From the NCBI GenBank assembly GCA_024180945.1, contig JAKSGN010000007.1, forward strand, positions 3,162,001 through 3,226,000: a DNA stretch of 64,000 bases. The letters are read 5' to 3'. The position numbers were made by a program, and so were the translations under genes. This document shows positions 1 to 13,426 of the stretch, piece after piece. This stretch comes from Macrophomina tecta. Lineage: Eukaryota > Ascomycota > Dothideomycetes > Botryosphaeriales > Botryosphaeriaceae. Every line of letters starts with the position of its first letter. Within the stretch, counting starts at the first letter, position 1. The notes under the pieces were generated by a model. The model saw only the letters and a list, made by a program, of their open reading frames with translations. It was not told the origin of the DNA and did not search any database.

Positions 1-2072
<2,072 letters not shown>

Positions 2073-2655
2073 GGCGAACTGTGGCGGCGCAGCGGAGGGA
2101 GAGTCGCAGCGGAAGGGGCAGCTCGCGGGCACACAGCGGGGCTTGGATGCTGCGGGTGGATGAAGAAGATTTGTGTGTGTGGAGAGTGACGCGACCGACG
2201 TCGAGATTGGAGCACTTTTCCTTGGAGCTTGCACCAGCCGGATCTTCGCTCAAGCCGTCATCGTGCCGCCTCCCGTCGAACCACCGCACTCCCATTAACG
2301 CCGAAACACCCAGCCAAGCACCACACCAGCCAGCCTGCATCGGCCGACCTTCCGCTTCCCGCCGTTGATTCTGCACCCAGTACCCGTTGCCGGCCTGCCT
2401 CCGACCTCCAATTGCCCCCTCTCAGCACTTTGCACGTGACTGTCACCCCCCACCCGCCGCACCGAGTCTTAACCACCGCTGGGCCATATCCCCTTTTGGC
2501 TTCTTCACTGCTTTTCCCTGTACATGATATCAAATCAACTGCATTTCCCTGCGGGCATCTAGCACAAACCCGTTTTTTTTTTTTTTTTGTCTGGCCTCCT
2601 GCATTACTCGCTGTCCACTTATCCGAGAAGCCGCATCTCAGGCAAACGCATTAGA
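2073..2655. promoter_or_regulatory. Shared divergent promoter region, TOM70 / lyase-like gene
   Basis: This 583-bp stretch lies between two divergently transcribed genes and must hold both promoters. A run of 16 T lies at about 2573-2588, and the strand facing the lyase gene is pyrimidine-rich. I see no convincing extra gene in it. Confidence 0.5.
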
Positions 2656-3776
2656 ATGTCTGCTTCATCCACTTCGTTTTCTCTATTCACGTCGCTCCGC
2701 CATGACACGGCTCTCTGCTCGAGTGGAGAGAACAGCTCTGAGGTAGTGAGCTTCTCTCCCTCCAGCCCGTTCTACATGCTCCGCTACCACCGAGACCGCA
2801 TGCTCGAAGCAGCCCAGCATTTCGAATGGACTGAGGTCGCAAAGAAGCTCGCCGACGGCAAAGCTCTGGAGACCATCTTGAACCAGGAAGTAGAGAAATG
2901 GCGGGATGAACACAACGAAAAAGAAGCTCCCCTGAAGGTACGCCATCCCCCGCCCGCACACCCACCAACATACTCACTCCATCCACCTCTCAGATCCGCA
3001 TCCTCTTCAACCGCGAGGGCGTTATGCAAACCGATATCACCACCACTCCCCCAATCCCCCTCTCCTCCCTCTACCCCACAAGTTTCACTCCAACCCCTCC
3101 CCAAAAGCCCAAATCCTTCACCCCCTCCCCCAAAACCGGCGGCGCCCTCATTCTCGGCCCGGACGACGCTGCCGTGGCCGCCCCAAAAGCACCATCCTGG
3201 ATCCTCACCATCGACACGGCCGCGACCCCGACATCCCCGCACACCCTCCTCAAAACCACCCACCGCGCCCACTACGACGCCGCCAAGCGGCGCTCCGTGC
3301 CGCGCGAAGCCCCGTCGAGTGGCCAGATGCACGAGGTCCTGCTGTGGAACTCGGTCGAGGAGATGACCGAGGGCAGCTTTACGAGCGCGTACTTCTACCG
3401 CGGAGGCAGGTGGGTGACGCCGCCGGTGGGCGTGCCGAACAATGTCTCTGAAGGAGAGAAGGCCGAAGGAGAAGCGGAAGGGAAGGGAAACGGCGAGGAA
3501 GGTATGGCTGAGCAGGTGCCCCCAGGCGTGAGCGACGAAGGGGAGCTAAGGGAACCGTTTGCAGGTCGGTGGGGCCATAGCATTAGGAGCGTGAGGGCGG
3601 TCGCGGTGAGTGGCGGGCAGAGGGGCACGACGAGGAGGTGGGCATTGAAGAAGGGGTTGTGCATGGAGGAGCCGGTGAGCAGGGAGACGGTGAATATCGG
3701 GGAGGAGGTGTGGGTGAGTAATGGGGTGAGAGGGTTTGGGCTGGGGAGGGTGGTTGAGGCGAAGGAGGTGGAGTGA
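2656..3776 (+). CDS. Aminotransferase class IV protein, 4-amino-4-deoxychorismate lyase-like
   Basis: Two exons, 2656-2937 and 2994-3776 (intron 2938-2993), give 354 residues. The fold is that of PLP-dependent class IV enzymes: an N-terminal substrate-facing part (FSLFTSLRHD ... MLRYHRDRMLEAA), a central strand (IRILFNREG), then LLKTTHRAHYD, whose lysine sits where the PLP-binding lysine is expected. The signature WNSVEEMTEGSFTSAYF follows, and a late RGTTRRWALKKGL element. In fungi this family includes Abz2, which releases pyruvate from aminodeoxychorismate to give p-aminobenzoate for folate. The assignment to that exact reaction is inference; the fold call is firm. A low-complexity Glu/Gly/Lys insert lies between the EGSFTSAYF part and the RGTTRRW element. 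The second exon is extremely proline/pyrimidine-rich at its start. Confidence 0.8.
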
Positions 3777-4791
3777 CGCTTAGATGTAAGTTGCACATGT
3801 TTTATAGCTTCCGAGTGCATCTACCCTATCGTATGAGCCATTTCACGAGTTTCGCACATGAATACTACGCCTCCAAATTCCGGTGAATGGGTTTACACCT
3901 GGCTATCAAACGCTCAACGGCGGACACTTCAAAGGGGTAATACAGCATCCCATAGAGAGGATTGTAAGACTAAGTCTTCAATCTGGTGGTCTGTCTCATT
4001 TCTCCTCTCGTGTTTGGTGGCCAGATCGCAGATAAGAGCACATATCAATGTGTCCCTGATCTGTATTATTTCTTGCCAGTGGACAACATCATTCTTTTCT
4101 GACGTGAAGTTGCGAAGTTGGGTAGCACAATTATTTCATATAGTTCGAGGGCACCACGCAATAAGATCCTTATGCCATTATTGAACAGATTGTTGCAATG
4201 AACCAGCAAAGCCCAGAAGAGGAAAATGTGGTTCGTCCCCTTCCACCGCCAGTGGAGCTCGCGTCCAAAGACAGTTCAAAGTACAGACCAATAGTGGATA
4301 CGCTCATGCCAGCGCCAGAAACGTCAGTCACCTCGATATAGCGAAGAACTGAAGCGTTCTAGTCCTCTTCCAGCCTTGCTCTTCGGTATAATAGTGCAGG
4401 CTCTGATACGCCAATGTTTTTATGCTGCGCCGTGCTAAAAAAAAAAAAAAAAAAAAAAACACCCACGGCTGTAACACGTCATTCAGCTTTCTTAACAATT
4501 GATACTGACGGCTGCTACAACTCAGACATATTCCTCGCCACGCCCAAAAATATAATGTCTAATTTTTGTTTCTTGGATGGCAGGAATTTTTTCAGACACT
4601 TAATCGCAAATGTAGAAACTACATGCATCATCATGAATTATAATATTTGTCTAGTAGACGGAGAACAATCCTTTCTATCATCATCCAGAAACCATTCTAT
4701 AATCCCATCTTAAAACTGCAAAGCCCACGCTATGCCATACACAAAAGTATAATGTTACAAGCATTCTAAGGTATCAAAAAAGAAAGACACT
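3777..4791. other. Intergenic, convergent 3' ends
   Basis: Spacer between the 3' ends of the lyase-like gene and the alcohol dehydrogenase. It is AT-richer than its surroundings and contains a run of about 21 A at 4438-4459. Short reading frames here have no recognisable protein character. Confidence 0.5.
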
Positions 4792-5863
4792 CTACAACCT
4801 ATCGGCGGGGACAAGGACACCACGGTACCTCATCTTACCCTCGTTGAGAGCCTTCATGGCGTCCTCAAGACCCTGAACGGTCATGGGGTACTTGTTGACG
4901 AGCGGCTTGATCTGATGGCGGGCGGCAAACTCGAGCATGCGGATGTGAGTGGCGCGGTTGGCGACGATGGAGCCCTGGATGCGGAGGCCGGACAGGAGCA
5001 GCGGCATGTAGGGGACAACGAGGTCGCCGGACTCGACGGACAGCGGGAAGATGATGGCGCCGGGGGCGAGGACGGACATGTAGAGGGACCAGTCTGGGGG
5101 GATAGGTTAGCAATTGCGGTTCTGGACAGCCAGCATTGTGGGGCGTTCATGACTTACCAATGTGAGCGCTGGTGCATACAAGCAGGGCATCGAGGGGAGC
5201 ACCGATGTTCAGTTCCTTTTGGTCCTTGGTGGCGTAGAACTCGTTGGCACCGAGCTTCAAGGCCTCCTCCTTCTTGGAGTCGGTGCCGGAGAAGACGACG
5301 GTGTCGCAGCCGCGCTTGGCGGAGAACTGGATAGCGAGATGACCGAGACCGCCAATGCCCAGGATACCGACGCGGGCGGTGGGCGCGATGTTGTAGTCAT
5401 CGAAGCAGGTGTAGACGGTAGCACCACCGCACTGGAGGGGAGCAGCCTCCTCGTCGGAGAGGCCGTCGGGGATCTTGAAGAGGAAGGCCTCCCTCCAGAC
5501 CGCGTGCGAGGCGAAAGAGCCCTGGTCAAGGTCGGCGTAGCCGTACATGGCGCGCTCCGGGCAGTAGACGTCCTGGCCGGTCAAACACTGCTTGCAGTGA
5601 CCGCACTCATCGTGTTGGTAGCCCCAGCCGACGCGGTCGCCAGTCTTCAGGTTCTTGACCTTGGGGCCAACCTGCTCGACAACACCAATACCCTCGTGGC
5701 CAAGAGCCATGTCGGCGTTGCGGTAGTGCAGGTCAGTACCGCAGAGACCGGAAGCGGTGACCTTGACGAAGACCTGGTCGTCCTGGAGGTCGGGGCGGGT
5801 AGTCTGGGCCTCGGCAATGGCGCCAGAGGAGGTACCCTTGAAAACGGTGAAAGTGTGAGGCAT
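4792..5863 (-). CDS. Zinc-dependent alcohol dehydrogenase (medium-chain family)
   Basis: Cytosolic MDR-family alcohol/aldehyde oxidoreductase of 335 residues. Exons are 5863-5158 and 5093-4792, intron 5157-5094. Catalytic-zinc ligands are visible as Cys41 (GLCGTDLHY), His56 (LGHEG) and Cys145 (PLQCGG). Four structural-zinc cysteines are at 87, 90, 93 and 101 (CGHCKQC ... YC). The nucleotide-binding loop is GIGGLG at 169-174. The closest general type is the AdhP-like group that acts on short or aromatic alcohols, but substrate cannot be read from sequence. The ATG at 5863 gives the family's usual N-terminus; in-frame sequence upstream is a serine-rich, unlikely extension. No signal peptide, so it is probably cytosolic. 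Confidence 0.92.
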
Positions 5864-7985
5864 GGTGAAGAGCTTGCGTGCGGGTATCAAAAAAAGGATT
5901 ATGAGCTTATGAAGGGTTGGGAGGATTTCTTTCTGAGGTGGCAGACAGAGTAATTGGAGAGGAAGCGACTTGGTTAAGTAGCTGGAGGAGGAGGACGAGA
6001 TAGAGAACAAAAGAGAATCATCGTCGAGCTGAGGAGCTATGACAAACCGACAGAATGTTTAGTTGTCAGCGCAATGACGTTTTTCAGGGCCCTAGATGCC
6101 CCCGAGATCCTAGATTCGGGCGGATGACACAGGTATCACCGGCGGGTCCGGGTAAAGCTTGGTGCACATTGAACCAACCACAGGGCGGCACTCTTGCATT
6201 CGGCCGCTGATAGAGGCTCGTGGCAAGCAGCTCCGACAGCCAACAAGCTTGCTTCGTGGCCTTTGCCGCCGGAGAAGCGACCGCGGAGGGAAAGATGTAC
6301 GGATCGCGAGCACAATGACAAATGAACTATCGGGCCTGCTCATCGGATTTTGGCCGATAAAGGACTAAAGGAGGCAGAGGCTCCAGACGCTGGAACTTGC
6401 GCGCTCTTTTTTGCGCAAGCAGCCAAAGCACTGGGACAGAGTGGACCAGTTCTGCGACACGAAGGCGAGAACGCAAGGCGGCGGCACCGGCAGGCAGGCG
6501 CAATAGGGGGGCTTTTTTCATCAGATGCAGGCCTTTGAGACTGCCGGTTCTCCGGCAAGTGGGCGTGCCTGATGGGAGAAGTCTGGCTGGATCTCGGACT
6601 CGGAGATTGCTAGGCGTTGGAGAAGAATGCGGGCGCTGCGGGCAGCTGTTGCGGGAGGCGAAAGGGGCTTCCAGAATGCTGACGGCAGTCCCTCGGCACA
6701 GCCGCGTTCACTAATAGCAAGCAAGACCCGGAGATTGCAGCGCCTCTGCCCGCCACACTTCTGGGCGCTCGATGCAAAGACGCTTCCCCAGACATCAGTG
6801 ACATCAGTCTGAGCCGCGGCAGAGGCTGAAAGAGTGAAAAATCTGCACGTCTTGGGGCTGTTGTTCGGCTAGATCTTCTGGATCGACGTCAGCGTCTCTA
6901 AAATTTTCTTCTGCGCGGCTCGGCGCCATCCGAGCCTCGTCTTTCCCGGCCGATCCTCAGTCTCGGCCGGCATCAACCGCGCGCTGTCGCTCGCCCTAAC
7001 TCCATGCCAGCGTGCAGCATGTTCTGTCAGCCTCAGCGGTCAGCGCTCCCAGGGCTTTGTAAACTCCCGTTGAGTTGGTCGGGGCGCCCTTTTGTTTGGA
7101 TCACCACTTCGTATTACGCTTGGCGCCTTGATCGTACGCCGGTGTTGCTGAAGACTGGATTTCTTTTTCCAGATCCCATACTTGTACAGCGTGGAGACTG
7201 CCGCTGAGGAGTTACCGGGACTCCGCACCTGCACACCTTGAGCGGACCTGGTGCCAAAAATTAATGCCGCAAGGCCAGTGAGCGACTAGCAGTTCACGCC
7301 TCACGGGGCTCTCCAACACGACGGGTCTGCTGTGTTTAGCAGACATAGACCTTCCCAGGCGGTCTTGAACAGAGGCAGATGGACAATTGATCCAGTCAAA
7401 AGCAGCAGGCATTGGAGGATGAAGGCTGCTGTGGAGACCAACTTATATTAGCCACTCAAAGGTGACTTGACGTCTGTAAACTACCTGAAAATGCTAGAGT
7501 TCACTAGCGCCCTCACCGGGGTTTGGGTATATCCGCCGCTGGTTGTGTGTAATGCAAAATGCAGAAAATGAAAAAGTCGTGGCCCTCTCCACGAGGAATT
7601 CCCTTTTAAACTCCTCGTCGGGTATATGTCGATGGTAACCGAATCCCACCCAGTAAAAACTCGCTCAGATAACTTTTTTTTGTTCGGGATTTCTCCCCCT
7701 TTGTTGCGCCGCCAAGTCAACTTAGTCCCCTAAGATGCTACTAAAACATGCTCCTTGAAGTGGTGTGCCTCCATTTGCCGGGTGGATGGAGGATGCAAGC
7801 TGATGTTGAAAAAGTGCCGTTCAAGAACCAAAGGCGCCGTCGATGCTTCGTAAGACGCGGGAATCAGGACCAGCCCGCTGGCACCCGTGACGGTAAATAA
7901 TTGTTGAATGAAGAGAAGACAGGCCGAATGAGATACCGAAAAGAGAAAAGTCGAACGCGCACTTAAAGACGGCAAAACAGGGTCT
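5864..7985. other. Intergenic, no gene seen
   Basis: About 2.1 kb between the alcohol dehydrogenase start and the DUF3602 gene end. Open frames are short, occur on both strands and show no family resemblance. The part nearest 5864 is presumably the alcohol dehydrogenase promoter. Confidence 0.5.
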
Positions 7986-8480
7986 CTACCGGGCAGAGAG
8001 GGTCCGGTTCAACCAGTTCCTGGCACCTTCGTACGAGCGGCGAGCTTTGTGTGGAGCGGACTTGACACTGTCGACGCTGTCGTTGGAGAAGGTCGAGCTG
8101 GCAGAGCCCTTGCGCGTAGCCTGGGGCTTGGTCTCGTCGATGAAGTTGCCGGAGCCGCCGCGACCGACGTGGTAGATGGGCGAAGCAGCCTCCTGCAGGC
8201 GCTGCTGTTGGCGGAGCTCCTCGTCGAAGCTGAAGATGGCGCGCTCACGGTGAACGTTGCCGGCGCCACCACGGCCGGTGAGGAACTGGCCATTGGAAGG
8301 AGGCGAGGGGAGCGTGATGCGCGATGCCGGGCCAGTGGCAGTGGGGCCGGGAGTCACATCCTTCGAGCTGACACGAGTGACGTTGCCAGCACCACCGCGT
8401 CCCCAGTGGAAGGCAGTGGAGTGCGTCGAGGGCACCGACGGGTGCGGCTCGGTAATGCTGAAGTTGCGACTGGTGGTCAT
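7986..8480 (-). CDS. DUF3602-family small protein with three GRGGxGN repeats
   Basis: Single-exon gene of 164 residues. Three copies of the glycine motif that defines this fungal family are visible: GRGGAGN at 27-33 and 69-75, and GRGGSGN at 106-112. They are separated by Ser/Pro/Thr-rich and Gln-rich linkers that look disordered. There is no signal peptide or membrane segment. The C-terminus is basic (KARRSYEGARNWLNRTLSAR). The family is widespread in moulds and yeasts, but its molecular role is not established to my knowledge, so I give none. The start at 8480 is the only ATG that keeps all three repeats. Confidence 0.85.
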   Translation of the reverse strand: MTTSRNFSITEPHPSVPSTHSTAFHWGRGGAGNVTRVSSKDVTPGPTATGPASRITLPSPPSNGQFLTGRGGAGNVHRERAIFSFDEELRQQQRLQEAASPIYHVGRGGSGNFIDETKPQATRKGSASSTFSNDSVDSVKSAPHKARRSYEGARNWLNRTLSAR

Positions 8481-10189
8481 GGTTGCGATTGTGTGGTGTG
8501 GTATGTTGTGTTGTGTTGTGCCGGTCCGGTGGTCGCTGGTATCCGAAAGAGGAAATTTCAGAGAACACAGTGTAGCGCAGATCCGAAGACTGGGTCAGGA
8601 ACGCTCAGAGGAATGCAGGCGATGGATGGTAGTGCTGGATGATGGAAGCAAGAAATTGGGCTGGCGGACGGCTGGGCGTCTTATACTGCGGCGGCCCCTT
8701 AACCCCCGAAAACTTTGCAAGAATGGCGAAAAATCAGGTCACGATGCCATGCGTCACAGCTTTGCAGCGCTTTGCAGCTTGGGGAACGAGCTTTGCAGCT
8801 TGGGGAAGCCCTCGCAAAACGTGGGTTCTTGGGTCGTCACGGGGCCAAGCAGCGGGCGTCGAAATAGCACGCGCTTTCCAGTTAGCGGCATTGGCGCCTG
8901 GAGCAATTTTTGCAGGCCTTGCGCCGCCCGCCGTGCGCGTCGTCGCGGGTGCGCTTCAAGCCCGGTCCCGTGCCTGAAAATCTGGCTGCTAGAATTTTCG
9001 TTATGTAACCTCCAAGCCGCCCTGTGGCGCGTGTGCCAGAGCCGCAGCGCTGACTGGATGCCAGCGCGATGATGCGACCGCCTGACAACGATGCGCTGCC
9101 CGTGCTAACAGTAAGTATGGGGTAATGGCGCCGTAACAGAAATCATCCCGTGAATCGCGAGATCGCATTCCGCCCGCCAAAATCTCGCGGGAGGTCTGGC
9201 CAGACTGCTGCGCTGAGGCCCCCTTGCGTGTGTCTGCGCCTGTCTCGCGCAACATGGCAACATGCAGCGTCCGTCGCGGCGTCAGCACTGCGTTGGACGA
9301 GCGCACCAGACGCCCGCCCATGACGCCGTTGCTGGGCACACGGCGCTCCGCCCTTGCACACCCACCACGCATTCACTGGGGACCCGCGACGATCCGGAGG
9401 TGGAGACCGAGGGAGTCGCGACATGGCCCCCTGACGCCGTCACTTCGAGCAGCTGTCATCGTGGCCTCAAACTTTGCAGTCACGGGGTACGGGAGCGGCT
9501 GAAAAGAGAACATTCTGTCAATGCTCGGCAATACGCTACCTACGGAGTCCCTACTGCGTCCCTACTGCGGCAACGCACCAGCAAGCATCGCGTTCCTGGT
9601 CGGTGATATCCTAGCGTCATCCCCAGACTTTTGCTTCCCGCCCCTAGTCGATTACCCCAGTCCGCCGCAAACGGCTAAGGCCTCCCAAAGCCGACCGTAA
9701 CTTGCTTCTTTCGTGCCCCGCTCATGCCGGTCAGAGAGGGGTTGCGCCTGAGAGGCCCAGGTATTCGTGCCAGGGCCGAAGGCATTGCGTAAGAGTAGTC
9801 ATGAAATCCCTCATCCATCGTGAAAATGCCAAACGCCGGGGTATTGTATTGCGATCCAGACAAAACGCCGCACTCATGCAGTGGGAAGTGCGGAGAGGGA
9901 AGCTCGGGATTTGGTAACAGAAACAACAGGAACGCGGCGGTAAGCGAAAATGCGGGGAAGGCCAGCTCTGGAAGGCGAATGGCTGGCTCCATCCGGAGCC
10001 AGAAGGATCGCAGCCGACATGACACGTAGATCGCCTGTGCCAGCTCTCGGGGAGCCCACGGGCTCGGGGTACCGCCGAGTGGTCATGGCCAAGGGGAAGC
10101 ATGTTCGTGAGTACCTCACGTGATGGTGCTGCCCCTAGGGCTGTTGCAGCGCGAAATGACGAATCTCCGACGGGGGCTCGCGCAAGGCC
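8481..10189. other. Intergenic, with a short 21-bp tandem repeat
   Basis: About 1.7 kb upstream of the DUF3602 gene and downstream of Arp1. A 21-bp unit built on TTTGCAGCTTGGGGAA occurs at 8771 and again at 8792, with a partial copy of its start at 8761. A palindromic TCACGTGA lies at 10116-10123. No gene is convincing. Confidence 0.5.
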
Positions 10190-11546
10190 TCATGCGAACT
10201 TCTGATGAATGATGTCCGGGTTTTCCTGCCACTCGTCCTTCTCCACCCACATCTGCTGATCGTTAGCACTTGAAATTAGCTCAAGGGGGTACTAGCGCTG
10301 CTGACCTTCTTGAATGTGCTCAGGCCAGCCAGAATACTGCCGCCGGTCCACGTGGTGTACTTGCGCTCAGGAGGCGCGTATATTTTGATTCTCATGTCCT
10401 TAACGGCAAGACGCTGGACCTCGTGCAGTAATCTGTCGCCGAACCCCTTCGTCAGAGTGGAGCCGCCTGAGAGCACGATGCTGCCGAACAAGTCCTTGCG
10501 CAGGTCCAGATCCGTCCTGTTGATTGCGTTAACGACGAGCTGGTGGACGCCCTGATACTCGGACCCAATGAGCTCCGGATTGAAAAGAATTTCAGGAGCT
10601 CGGAAGCGCTCGGCGCCGATCTAGATACGTCAGTCATGGACGGGGAGTGAAACCAGGTTAGTGGAGATACTCACCTTGAGCTTCTTACCGTCGGGCAGTT
10701 TGTACTCGACACTCTTCTCATTAGCTCTGGCCGTACTGCCTGACCATTCCTTCTCCTCTTTGACAGGATCCAAGCAGACATAGGAATGTGACTCCTTGAT
10801 GTTGCGGACGATCTCCTTCTCCGCGCTGGTGTGGAACACATAGCCACTTTTTCTTAGCAGCATCTGGAGGTGCTCAGTAACATCGCGACCAGCGACGTCT
10901 ATTCTCTGGACGGCATTGTTTATCTGGAAACCACCATAAACTGGAACTGCGTGAGACACTCCATCGCCAGCATCGAGCACAACGCCAGTAGTACGACCAG
11001 ATGCATAGAGTGAGAGGACAGCCTGAATGGAGGTATATAGCGCCGGCACGTTGAAAGTTTCGAAAAGGATTTGCGCGGCAGTATCACGATTGGTACGCGG
11101 GTTGAGCGGCGGCTCGGTAAGAAGGACGGGATGCTGGATGGCAGACGAGGGTCAGCGAAGTTCACAGGGCGATGAGGACGGTAGAGCATCAAATAAATGC
11201 CAGATAGTGCAATCACATAACAGGCCATGGGGAAACTCACATCCTCGCTAACAGTCTTCAGCTCTTCCGCGTAGACATACTGCCATATCCTCTCCATGTC
11301 ATCCCAGTCCGTCACTATGCCATGCTCCAATGGATAGTTGATCTTGAGCAATCCTCTCAGCTCTTGTGCCCGCGGTCCGATGAAGACGTCACCCTCCAGC
11401 GCGCCAGCAAGAGCTCTAACATGCTTCGGCCGACCGACGTAGGAAGGGAAATAGCACTTGGGCAGATCTTGGCCCGCAAAGCCCGCTCGGATTGTTCCGC
11501 TGCCGTTGTCCAGCACAATGGGTGCGTTGAGGAGTCTGGAGCCCAT
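10190..11546 (-). CDS. arp1: Actin-related protein 1 (centractin, dynactin filament)
   Basis: Builds the short actin-like filament of dynactin, the cofactor that lets cytoplasmic dynein move vesicles and nuclei along hyphal microtubules. Exons are 11546-11241, 11133-10675, 10620-10306 and 10252-10190, giving 380 residues, the normal Arp1 length. Actin-fold landmarks are present: phosphate loop 1 [13 protein letters not shown] near the N-terminus, [16 protein letters not shown] as phosphate loop 2, the adenosine-pocket region [19 protein letters not shown], and the C-terminal [19 protein letters not shown] followed by a last 20-residue exon ending HQKFA. Wording such as [16 protein letters not shown] and [17 protein letters not shown] is closer to Arp1 than to actin itself. 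Confidence 0.95.
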
Positions 11547-12265
11547 GGTGGCAGGTTGGTCAAAGCTTGTCTACTGAGGCTGCTGATCGATGCAAGGGCG
11601 GCAGGCGTCGAAGTTTGAGTGCGCGCCGTGAACGTGGAGCTCTGCGCAGAGCTTCAGGCGGGAGACGGGCGGTGCTTCGTCAAGGCTCGGTGGTGTTGTC
11701 GCGTCTGTTGGATGAGGTCGACGCGCCGCTGCCGCTTACAAGGGTCCAACACGTTGTTTGCGCTGGGGCCACACCGCCAAAAAGTAGGAGCCGTGACTTG
11801 GCGGTGAGCGCTGCCAACTTTCGGCCGCGATAAAATCGCGCCAAGACAATTTTGGTGTGCTCCTCCTTCGCGTCAACAAATGCACCTTGACCCTTGAATA
11901 TCAAGAAGTTGGAGATACTTTTGCTAAATCTCGTGTGTTCCATTTTTTTTTTTTTGCAGAGCTGATCGACACCGCTCAATCGTGCTACATATCAAGGGCC
12001 TGTAGGTGCTGTTTACCATGTTCCACTGCGGCTTCAAGCCAGTTTTTCCAATCGTGGGGTTTCTGCACACAGTTGTCTCCGCACGTGCACCAAGTCCCTC
12101 TTCGGATGGACGATTCCCCTCTGCCCACAGCGCAACTTGCGACCCCCAGACATATTACAAAAAAAGGCCCGCAAATTATGCAATTCTACTGCATCGAAAT
12201 TGATAAATAGCAGCTGCCCAAGCTCAGACCTATTGTGCCTAAGCCATTCACACTCCTTATTTGCT
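11547..12265. other. Intergenic, Arp1 promoter side
   Basis: 719 bp upstream of Arp1 and downstream of the 2OG oxygenase. It contains T runs (11943-11955). No coding character beyond short chance frames. Confidence 0.5.
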
Positions 12266-13104
12266 TTACCTTAGAACGCAAAGATCGCTACGGATAACCC
12301 ATTTTTCACCTGCAAGAACCTCTCTCCCTTCATGAAGCATACAGTCTTTCCCATGCTTGTGAAGTAAAGCCATGCCTACTTCCAAGCCGACAGCGATCGG
12401 CTCTGGTGGGGGCTCTTTTTTCGATGCTTTCTTGGGTGGGTCTGGATAGAAAACGGTCTCACCTCCGATGCATCCTGTAGCCGGAGATGTAAGATAGAGC
12501 AGTAGAGTCCAAGTTGTCCGTGCTTGCATGCTCTTATCCCCAGGGATAATGACGTTGTTGAAGTCATCGTCTGCGCTTGCTCAGCTCCAATTTCAGGAGA
12601 CTACTACCTGGGTTTCTTACAGTGCTGGTCAAAGAACTGCCCTTTGGAGTAGCGGTAAATTCGAATATTGGGGTTTAGTCCAACCACATCGCCGCCCCAA
12701 AGGTGTTTCCTCTCGTCTTCTGAGAGCTGTAACCCGTCCTCTGACTGGACATTGCCAAGCACAAGGTCCTTCAACGCGGTTTCTTCCCAAAGCCGCTTGG
12801 CGAACGTTGGATCTTGAATTTGGAAACGATCGTTCACCCGCACAGCTTCGCCTTTCTTCGGCTTCCCTGGCGTGGTGGTAAGAGGAAGGGAAGACAGAAA
12901 TGAGACGTAAGTTTTGCAGAGCGAAGCTGGCCAGAAATTGGGCACGGTTACGATCTGGCCGGGTAATACTTGTTGCAGCGATAAGTCTGCAGCTGGTATA
13001 AGCGGCTTGAAAGCCGGCCAGTTCGGCAAACGCTGCTCTGGCTGTACAGTAGGCGTTTTCGCGGCAGGAGTGCCTGTTTCTTTCTTCTTGCCCTTGGGTG
13101 GCAT
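12266..13104 (-). CDS. 2OG-Fe(II) oxygenase, prolyl-4-hydroxylase-like
   Basis: Dioxygenase that would use 2-oxoglutarate, O2 and Fe(II) to hydroxylate a protein or small substrate. Exons are 13104-12621 and 12570-12266 (50-nt intron), 262 residues. The iron facial triad is His161, Asp163 (QHYDD, with Tyr162 formed across the intron) and His241 (LLHEGREV). The 2-oxoglutarate anchor is Arg255 (KWVIRSD). RYSKGQFF before the triad and ARTTWTLLLYLTS after it are typical of the prolyl-4-hydroxylase-like group. The N-terminus is Lys-rich (MPPKGKKKE) with no signal peptide, so a nuclear or cytosolic place is more likely than the secretory pathway. Divergent from the forkhead gene, 322 bp apart. Substrate unknown. 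Confidence 0.88.
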
Positions 13105-13426
13105 TGTCCGAGAAGGCTTGGCGGCTGTTGCTAGGGCAGATAATGCTGCTCAAGGGTCTGGGGGTTGAACAGGTGCTGCCTATCGCCGATAGGATGATGA
13201 TGACTGTTCCTAGGTTGCGAAGGTGTGGCAATGCCTTCAAAGGCGTCGAAGCCACTGCAAGCCTTGATATATGACGCGTTCCGCCCTAGAGCACCGCCCA
13301 AGGATTTACAACAAGCAACGAAGAGAGGCCGTTCACCGTTCCGTTGGCGGCTCGGCGAGACAACAAAACTGACGACCCACCCAGGGCAGGATAATCCTCG
13401 GAAGACGGCGCCAAGCCTGAGATTTC
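13105..13426. promoter_or_regulatory. Divergent promoter, 2OG oxygenase / forkhead factor
   Basis: 322 bp separate the two start codons, so both promoters must lie here or within the 5' leaders. No clear TATA box is visible. Confidence 0.45.
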
